A DNA stretch of 34,876 nucleotides, taken from assembly GCF_900112825.1 (NCBI RefSeq), contig NZ_FONE01000038.1, positions 1 through 34,876 of the forward strand. Direction: 5' to 3'. Source of the DNA: Nitrosomonas sp. Nm166 (GTDB lineage Bacteria; Pseudomonadota; Gammaproteobacteria; Burkholderiales; Nitrosomonadaceae). Under the pieces are notes generated by a model that was not told the origin of the DNA, searched no databases, and saw only the letters and a list, made by a program, of their open reading frames with translations. Position numbers and translations under genes: made by a program. Each line of letters begins with the position of its first letter. Within the stretch, counting starts at the first letter, position 1. This document shows, in pieces, positions 27,990 through 34,876 of the stretch.

Positions 27990-29295
27990 TTGCGGATATC
28001 CCCATCAACTCATCAAATGTTATAGTTTTATCAATTAAATTTATTTTGTTAAGCACCCAATTTACCACATTCTCTTCCAATGCCAATGATTCGGCTTCTT
28101 GCAGACGCTCTGAAGAAGCATAATGCCATTTGATTACTTGCTCGGGGTTTTCATAACTTTGCGCTGCATCTTCTATGATGCTGCGAACCTGCTCGCGTGT
28201 AGCTTTTAGCGCATGCACTTTTACAAGTTCTGCCAGAATCAAACCTAACTTAACTCGATATTCTGCTTTTTCTTTAAAAAGATCCGGCGTAAGAGAGATT
28301 CCTCTACTTTTCATTCCACGCGCTTCAAGATTACTTTTTGCGTTCTGCATTAATTGCTCTATTTCTTGATTAATTAAAACGCTGGGCGCTTCGATCTGGG
28401 TCGTATCTAATAACAACTGCATGATTTGTTCTTTGACCTTTGATCTGATTCGCTTCGAAACTTCGTGTTCCAGATCCCGTTGAATACTTTCGCGCAATTT
28501 TTTGATATCCCCATCAGAAATACCGAGTGACTTAGCAAAGTCAGCATTCACATCTGGCAATACAGGTTCTTCGAGTTCATTAAGTTTTACTTCAAATATA
28601 ACGGTTTTGCCGGCGACTTCTTTACCATGATAATCTTCTGGAAAAACAACTTCAAATGATTTATTATTCCCTACCCTCATACCCATAAGTGAAGTTTCAA
28701 AATCTTTAAGAAACCTTCCGTCACCCAATATCAACTGGGTATCTTTAGCTTTCCCACCCGGAAAATCACTGCCATCAATAACCCCATGATAATCGATCTT
28801 GACCCGATCACCTTTCTTTGCCGAACGTGTGACTGGTTCATAGACCATACGCCGATTACGAATCATTTCTAGCGTTTTATCAATATCAGTATCACTCACT
28901 TCTACGTTAGGCCGCTCTATACTTTGAGTGCTTAAATCTCCAATAACGATTTCAGGATATACCTCGAATGTCGCGCTAAATGTGTAAGAGGTATTATTAT
29001 CGTTTAAGGATTTCGCTTCAATACGTGGATAGCCGGCAACCTGCAAATTCAATTCCTTAATAGTCTCTGTGAATTCCTTATGGACCGCATCATTCAGAAC
29101 ATCCTGTTGAACTTGGGTGCCATACATTTGTGTAACTATTTTTAGGGGAACCTTCCCAGGGCGGAAACCATGTAACTTGGTCGTCTTTACTAAACGTTTT
29201 AGGCGATTCTCTATCTCGCCCTGCAATTTCTCTAGAGAGATTGTGATATCAAAGCGACGCTCCAATGCACCGAGGTTTTCTACATTTGATGCCAT
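27973..29295 (-). CDS. tig: Trigger factor, ribosome-associated chaperone
   Basis: Cytosolic prolyl isomerase and nascent-chain chaperone of 440 aa. The N-terminal ribosome-binding domain carries the GFRPGKVP signature at about residue 44-51. A central FKBP-type PPIase domain follows ([22 protein letters not shown], about 160-185), then a long helical C-terminal domain. It is the first gene of the tig-clpP-clpX-lon series. tRNA-Leu lies 110 bp upstream on the same strand. Confidence 0.96.
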   Translation of the reverse strand: MASNVENLGALERRFDITISLEKLQGEIENRLKRLVKTTKLHGFRPGKVPLKIVTQMYGTQVQQDVLNDAVHKEFTETIKELNLQVAGYPRIEAKSLNDNNTSYTFSATFEVYPEIVIGDLSTQSIERPNVEVSDTDIDKTLEMIRNRRMVYEPVTRSAKKGDRVKIDYHGVIDGSDFPGGKAKDTQLILGDGRFLKDFETSLMGMRVGNNKSFEVVFPEDYHGKEVAGKTVIFEVKLNELEEPVLPDVNADFAKSLGISDGDIKKLRESIQRDLEHEVSKRIRSKVKEQIMQLLLDTTQIEAPSVLINQEIEQLMQNAKSNLEARGMKSRGISLTPDLFKEKAEYRVKLGLILAELVKVHALKATREQVRSIIEDAAQSYENPEQVIKWHYASSERLQEAESLALEENVVNWVLNKINLIDKTITFDELMGISANDATI

Positions 29296-29405
29296 TAAAA
29301 TTCCTGACTGATTAAATATTTTTCAATACGCAGGCCCATCACTATCCGCTCATCAGATTATGATATTTATCGAATAAGATAGTTCTGCAATAATATATAA
29401 TTAAT

Positions 29406-29490
<85 letters not shown>

Positions 29491-29549
29491 ATTTTGTTTT
29501 ATTTTTATCTTAGCAATTATACCTTTTAATCCCGCTTACCGCAGCCAGA

Positions 29550-30308
29550 TCATTCATTACTCTGGCAAAATACTGTCTGACCGCTCATTCCCCTACTATC
29601 CGGTCCCATCAGATACAAATAAGTTGACATGAGATCTTCTGGTTGCCGCATCGTTTGCTTGATCTCGCCCGGATGAGTTTTAGCCCGCTGTGGTGAATTA
29701 ACAATGCCGGGTACAACAGCATTAATTCGCAAATTTGGTATGGTTTCCCATTCATCAGCCTGAATTTTCACCAAGGCTTCAATACCTGCTTTAGCCACTG
29801 TAAAGCCCCCCCAATAAGCTGACGGTTGATGTCCATGAGAGCTCGAGGTCATAATAACGCTGGCGTCAGGAGCCATTTTCAGCAACGGCAGACATGCGTT
29901 AGTTAAAGCGAAAGGGGTGATCAAATTAACCTGCAACATCGCTCGCCATTGCTCAACGGTTTGATTTTCAAGTGGACTCAAACCATATAAAAATGCAGCA
30001 TTATGCAAAATTCCATCTAACCGCCCTAGTTGTTGCGCTATGGCTTGAGCGATCATTATAAAATCCTTATCCTCGGCATGCGCCAAATCAAGCGGATAAA
30101 TAAGCGCTTGTGCTTTGCCTATGGCTTCAATTTCATCATAGACGCGCTCTAATTTTTCCACCTTGCGCCCATGTAAGATTACCGTTGCGCCATAATTTGC
30201 ATAAGTTAGCGCCGCAGTACGCCCTAATCCTTGCCCAGCACCGGTAATAAGAATTACACGATCTTTAAGAAGATCCTTCGATACTGAATAGTTTTCTACC
30301 TTTTTCAT
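29550..30308 (-). CDS. YciK-like short-chain dehydrogenase/reductase, canonical Tyr replaced
   Basis: A 252-aa Rossmann-fold SDR most like YciK. The cofactor motif TGAGQGLG (22-29) and the NAA motif (103-105) are intact, with an HGRK segment after strand 2 suggesting NADP(H). The active-site Ser is at about 155-157 (TSSSHG). At the YxxxK position the sequence is YWGGFTVAK: Lys173 is present but the residue four before it is Phe169 rather than Tyr, with Tyr165 one turn earlier. Either Tyr165 has taken over or catalysis is altered or lost. It lies between groEL and tRNA-Leu, on the same strand. The substrate is unknown. Confidence 0.85.
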   Translation of the reverse strand: MKKVENYSVSKDLLKDRVILITGAGQGLGRTAALTYANYGATVILHGRKVEKLERVYDEIEAIGKAQALIYPLDLAHAEDKDFIMIAQAIAQQLGRLDGILHNAAFLYGLSPLENQTVEQWRAMLQVNLITPFALTNACLPLLKMAPDASVIMTSSSHGHQPSAYWGGFTVAKAGIEALVKIQADEWETIPNLRINAVVPGIVNSPQRAKTHPGEIKQTMRQPEDLMSTYLYLMGPDSRGMSGQTVFCQSNE

Positions 30309-30393
30309 AATCGAAATTTATCATGATAAAGTATTTTTAAGAGAAAAAAAAAGCGACTACTCATAAGTGCCTAATTTATAATTCAAAGACAAC

Positions 30394-30428
30394 AAAAAAC
30401 AGACCCCAGCAGAACACTGAAGTCTGTT
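30394..30428 (-). terminator. Rho-independent terminator of groESL
   Basis: On the minus strand AACAGAC (30422-30428) pairs with GTCTGTT (30398-30404) and is followed by a T-tract (30394-30399), 30 bp after the groEL stop. An inner CAG/CTG pairing may extend the hairpin. Confidence 0.75.
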
Positions 30429-30457
30429 TATAAATATCGAGTAGCTTTGATACTATA

Positions 30458-32125
<1,668 letters not shown>

Positions 32126-32163
32126 TCAAATATTATTTTTAGCGGCCAAATGGATGAGTACGA

Positions 32164-32454
32164 TCAACCTTCAATCACGCCCATAATATCTTCTTCCCGC
32201 ATAACTAAAAGCTCTTCTCCCTGAACTTTTACCGACTGTCCGGCATATTTGCCAAACAATATCTTATCGCCCACCTTGACTTCCAGTGGCCGGACTTTTC
32301 CATCTTCGCCTACTTTGCCTTTTCCTATTGCTAAGACTTCACCTTGATCTGGTTTCTCTGCTGCACTATCTGGAATAACAATACCTGATGCCGTTTTGCG
32401 CTCATCTTCTAATCGTTTGACAATCACACGATCATGCAATGGACGAATTTTCAT
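32164..32454 (-). CDS. groS: Co-chaperonin GroES (Hsp10)
   Basis: A 96-aa co-chaperonin capping GroEL. It begins [16 protein letters not shown], contains the mobile-loop region around residue 20-30 ([11 protein letters not shown]) and ends with [29 protein letters not shown] (32460-32468) is a strong ribosome site for the ATG at 32454. It is the first gene of the groESL operon, preceded by CIRCE. Confidence 0.98.
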   Translation of the reverse strand: MKIRPLHDRVIVKRLEDERKTASGIVIPDSAAEKPDQGEVLAIGKGKVGEDGKVRPLEVKVGDKILFGKYAGQSVKVQGEELLVMREEDIMGVIEG

Positions 32455-32557
32455 GTTGCTTTCTCCTTTTAAAATTAATTACCTGTCCAATACTTATGCG
32501 AGATTTCCAGCTTTCCCGAATTCATCATGGAAATTGCCAAGCTGCTAAATAACGAAT

Positions 32558-32584
32558 TTAGCACTCACTAACCATGAGTGCTAA
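32558..32584. promoter_or_regulatory. CIRCE element, HrcA operator of groESL
   Basis: A perfect inverted repeat TTAGCACTC-N9-GAGTGCTAA, 104 bp upstream of the groES start. This is the consensus binding site of the heat-shock repressor HrcA. It immediately follows the -10 box of the promoter described next, where bound HrcA would block transcription. hrcA itself is not in the window. Confidence 0.97.
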
Positions 32585-32612
32585 TAATAGGATTTATCTT
32601 TGAGAATTTCAA
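32584..32612 (-). promoter_or_regulatory. Sigma-70-type promoter of groESL
   Basis: On the minus strand TTGAAA (32607-32612) and TATTAT (32584-32589) are 17 bp apart, close to consensus. The -10 abuts and shares one base with CIRCE. The base before the -35 gives CTTGAAA, also compatible with a sigma-32 -35, but there is no CCCCAT-type -10. Confidence 0.75.
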
Positions 32613-33039
32613 GATGGATATAAGGAGGAAAATAAGTCCAGAATAAAAACGAAACAACTCTAAATGAAGTAAATACCATAAAATACAATAACTTTTTCAA
32701 TCTTAATCATTAAGAATGTTAATCGTTAAGAATGTGATTCTGACAACGGCGGAGTGCTTGCCAATATCGCCATGTATCGGCCATAGGAAGACTATAACTG
32801 ACTATCAGGACTATCAGTAACAATGCTTGTATGGCTCAGTCTATGTAGTAGCAGCACGGATGTAGGATGTATTTCAATGCCGTATTCTAAGCGCAGAAGC
32901 TGGTTTCCTCGTCAATTTTATTTATTCCAGTGATAGAGAAGATGTCTTCATATACTGTGTGAAAACGAACAGAATAAATTAGCAAGAGTAGATATGCTGT
33001 CTGGACAGTAATTCTACTGTATAAATATGGAGGAAAAAA
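32585..33039. other. Gene-free region between groES and the secreted Ser-rich gene
   Basis: About 455 bases with no gene recognised on either strand. The left end holds the groESL promoter. At 32703-32734 two adjacent 16-bp units, TTAATCATTAAGAATG and TTAATCGTTAAGAATG, differ at one base. A GGAGG at 33030-33034 is the ribosome site of the downstream gene. The rest shows no structure that I can assign. Confidence 0.45.
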
Positions 33040-33354
33040 ATGAAGCATATTTCTACTCGTAAAAATGTTACTTCGCTTGTATTAATAGCAGGCCTGATGG
33101 CCGGATTAGTGAGCTTTGCGTATGCACAAAGCAGCACGCAGAGTGGCTCAACATCCGGACAAGGAACCAGTCAGGGTAGCAGCATGGGCACCACTGGCAG
33201 TGACACATCAAGTCAAGACAGACAACGGGAATCAACCTCTACCCAGAGACCCTCTGGTTCATCTGGACAACCAAGCGGTACCAGCCCGACTCCTTCTGGT
33301 TCACCCTCTGGCTCAACTTCCGGTAGCAGCGGATCGAAAAGTGGCGGGTACTAA
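33040..33354 (+). CDS. Small secreted Ser/Gly/Thr-rich low-complexity protein
   Basis: A 104-aa protein. The N-terminus has Lys/Arg residues, a hydrophobic core (about 11-26) and a signal-peptidase site after AYA (residue 29). The mature part, 75 residues, is almost entirely Ser, Gly, Thr, Gln and Pro with no hydrophobic core, so it is probably disordered. A strong GGAGGAAAAAA precedes the ATG. No family is recognised. It may be a surface, matrix or stress-related secreted peptide. Rapidly evolving composition makes homology hard to judge. No neighbour gives a clear role. Confidence 0.75.
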   Translation: MKHISTRKNVTSLVLIAGLMAGLVSFAYAQSSTQSGSTSGQGTSQGSSMGTTGSDTSSQDRQRESTSTQRPSGSSGQPSGTSPTPSGSPSGSTSGSSGSKSGGY

Positions 33355-33552
33355 GCCTGCTGCATCTAAGGATGGCGGTCAACAATATTCTTATAGGAGA
33401 ACTCATTTTAGCGGATCGTAATCATAATCCTTAAAACGAGCAAACTCAGGATAGGTAAAGCCGCCAGAACGAAACCAACGGATGAAAAACGAAGTCAATT
33501 GGAACAAGACCGTAAGGGCTGTTTCCTGCTGATGGATTGTTTCGTTTGACCA

Positions 33553-33585
33553 CAACGCCAGGTCTAGTCCTGGCGTTGTTTCTTG
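33553..33585 (+). terminator. Rho-independent terminator
   Basis: CAACGCCAGG (33553-33562) and CCTGGCGTTG (33569-33578) form a perfect 10-bp GC-rich stem with a 6-nt loop, followed by TTTCTTG. It would end the transcript of the secreted Ser-rich gene about 200 bp after its stop. Confidence 0.75.
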
Positions 33586-33639
33586 TATGGATGCGGCTCA
33601 ATAATAAGTGGTAACGTGGTAACCCTAATTTCTATCATT

Positions 33640-34512
33640 TTATTGGACAGCCAAATTTCTGACCGTTTGTTCCAAGCCATCGACAACTTTTGTAAGAAAA
33701 TCGTAGTTAATTTTTTCAGGTGTATCTTCTGGCGTATGATATTGCCGGTAGCGTAATGGGGCGGTATCGGTAACCATAACGGCCGGATATCCTTCTTTCC
33801 AAAAGGACCAATGATCGGAACTCCATGCGCCGGGGAAATTGGTAGGAAGGGTCAACGCCTTGCACGGGATATTCGCATGGTGATGAAGCAAACTCTCCAT
33901 GTCCGATAGCAATTTATGTGATTTGGAGTTTCCCACCAGGGCAATAAAATTCCCTTGTCTGGGCAGCAGTAAACCCATCAATGACAGCCACTGACTGCCC
34001 CTCTGGTCAGAGCAAAAACCGATGGTCTCCAGGCAGATCATCGCAACGACTTCTTCCCCTCGCTTACGACATCGCCTGGCATAAACACGGCTACCCATTT
34101 CTGGTGATCGGGTGAATGGACTCTCTTCATTAGTAAAAGCGATGAAGCGTAGGGTACGTGAAAACCTTTTTCCCGCGCAAGCACGGGCAAGTTCCAGGAG
34201 CGCTGCAATGGCTGAACCGTTGTCGTTGGCCCCGGGTGATTTTCGATGTGTATCGTAGTGTGCACCCACTATGACAATCTCTTGCGGTACTTCTTGACCG
34301 GGAATTTCTGCTTCTAAATTAGAAAACTCTAAATCCTTCGCTTCATATATCTGACGAACAACAGAATAACCAAGCTCGCCAAAAGCATTTTCAATAAAAC
34401 CCGCCGCAGCCCCGAGGCTGCCATATCGGTACAGATTTCGCTCTCCTATGTCAGAAGCAAGTATTTCAACAGTTTTGCGCAGACGCTGCGTACGCTGGAT
34501 ATCTTGAGCCAT
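33640..34512 (-). CDS. M28-family zinc peptidase
   Basis: A 290-aa dinuclear zinc exopeptidase of the M28 (aminopeptidase Y/PepQ-like) family. Zinc ligands and catalytic residues are visible as GAHYDTH (His), GANDNGSA (bridging Asp), FTNEE (catalytic Glu and ligand), CLETIGF (Glu ligand) and RQYHTPEDTPEKIN (last His). SSDHWSFW is also typical. No signal peptide or membrane segment is evident, unlike many secreted M28 enzymes, so the protein is predicted cytosolic if the ATG at 34512 is right. It lies between the convergent Ser-rich gene's terminator and an IS630-type transposase end. The substrate is not inferable. Confidence 0.88.
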   Translation of the reverse strand: MAQDIQRTQRLRKTVEILASDIGERNLYRYGSLGAAAGFIENAFGELGYSVVRQIYEAKDLEFSNLEAEIPGQEVPQEIVIVGAHYDTHRKSPGANDNGSAIAALLELARACAGKRFSRTLRFIAFTNEESPFTRSPEMGSRVYARRCRKRGEEVVAMICLETIGFCSDQRGSQWLSLMGLLLPRQGNFIALVGNSKSHKLLSDMESLLHHHANIPCKALTLPTNFPGAWSSDHWSFWKEGYPAVMVTDTAPLRYRQYHTPEDTPEKINYDFLTKVVDGLEQTVRNLAVQ

Positions 34513-34711
34513 GTTTTTCCTCGTTTATACTTAAAACAGAGTTGGATGAGACGGGGTTATTTAGTTGAATGTTCTTGCTCGCTTTACCTGAATATGAATA
34601 GTAATACTCGAACTTTGATATTTTTTTAATATGGCAGGTAAGACTATTCTGTTCTGTTCGTTATCGCACACAGGCTAGTGAATAACTCCGAAATTCAGTG
34701 TAATTCCAATT
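34513..34711. other. Region between the M28 gene and the transposase 3' end
   Basis: About 199 AT-rich bases with no gene seen. The promoter of the M28 gene and one end of the IS630-type element should lie here. The terminal inverted repeat cannot be confirmed because the other end of the element is outside the window. Confidence 0.35.
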
Positions 34712-34876
34712 CTATTTAGGAACAGCATTAATAATCCAATCCCATCCGGTAATGCCGCGCATAGTTTCCTGGTTTGATTCAAGGCTTTTTAGCGCGCTCT
34801 CCAGATGTATCTCAAGCGCATCCAAACTATCGAAGGCACGGTTATGAAAGAATTTTTCCCGTAATTCATCCCACAC
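34712..34876 (-). mobile_element. IS630-type transposase, C-terminal part, cut by the window edge
   Basis: The minus strand is open from the right edge to the TAG at 34712-34714 (54 codons). It reads VWDELREKFFHNRAFDSLDA, continues with an acidic helix and ends GITGWDWIINAVPK. The VWDELREKxFxNRxFxSLDxLE pattern is the usual C-terminal end of IS630-family DDE transposases. The catalytic DDE residues lie outside the window, so intactness cannot be judged. Its presence marks an insertion site beside the M28 gene. Confidence 0.8.

Noticed and set aside
33116..33421. 101-codon frame overlapping the secreted Ser-rich gene
   Set aside because: Shadow of a low-complexity gene; it lacks a signal peptide and a ribosome site, whereas the annotated frame has both.

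Overview
The window looks like chromosome from a Betaproteobacterium, most probably an ammonia oxidiser of the Nitrosomonas type. This is inferred from gene content and protein character: pilSR, the smpB/ratA-rnfH pair, tig-clpP-clpX-lon next to a CIRCE-controlled groESL, a fused aroK-aroB gene, copper oxidases, an SbtA-type bicarbonate transporter, and a moderately AT-rich composition. No rRNA, CRISPR array or prophage is visible. One tRNA gene, tRNA-Leu(UAG), is present.

Layout. 1-1054 is a gene graveyard: a decayed IS1380-type transposase, the C-terminal stub of an amidohydrolase and a frameshifted N-terminal stub of a spermidine-synthase-like membrane protein. 1402-4447 is the PilS/PilR two-component system. 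4507-6841 holds heme A synthase, smpB and, divergent from smpB, ratA-rnfH. 7146-8040 carries two tandem paralogues of a small DUF3467-like protein. 8163-10860 (minus) is a copper module: a membrane-anchored two-domain multicopper oxidase overlapping a very His-rich, membrane-anchored cupredoxin. 11235-15503 is an RND efflux pair (lipoprotein adaptor and HAE1-type permease) without an outer-membrane factor.

15610-21638 holds an aroK-aroB fusion, a dGTPase-like HD hydrolase, hemE and an OmpR/EnvZ-type two-component system. 21874-23194 is sbtA with a PII-like sbtB partner, a plausible inorganic-carbon uptake unit that would suit an autotroph. 23421-32454 (minus) is a protein quality-control block: groES-groEL, a YciK-like SDR lacking the canonical catalytic Tyr, tRNA-Leu, trigger factor, clpP, clpX and lon. 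33040-34876 holds a small secreted Ser/Gly/Thr-rich protein, an M28 peptidase and the C-terminus of an IS630-type transposase running off the right edge.

Most of the window is conserved housekeeping. The parts most worth a second look are the copper module (8163-10860), the tandem DUF3467-like pair, sbtAB beside a two-component system, the fused aroKB gene and the SDR active-site substitution. All family names come from reading the protein sequences; no database search was run.
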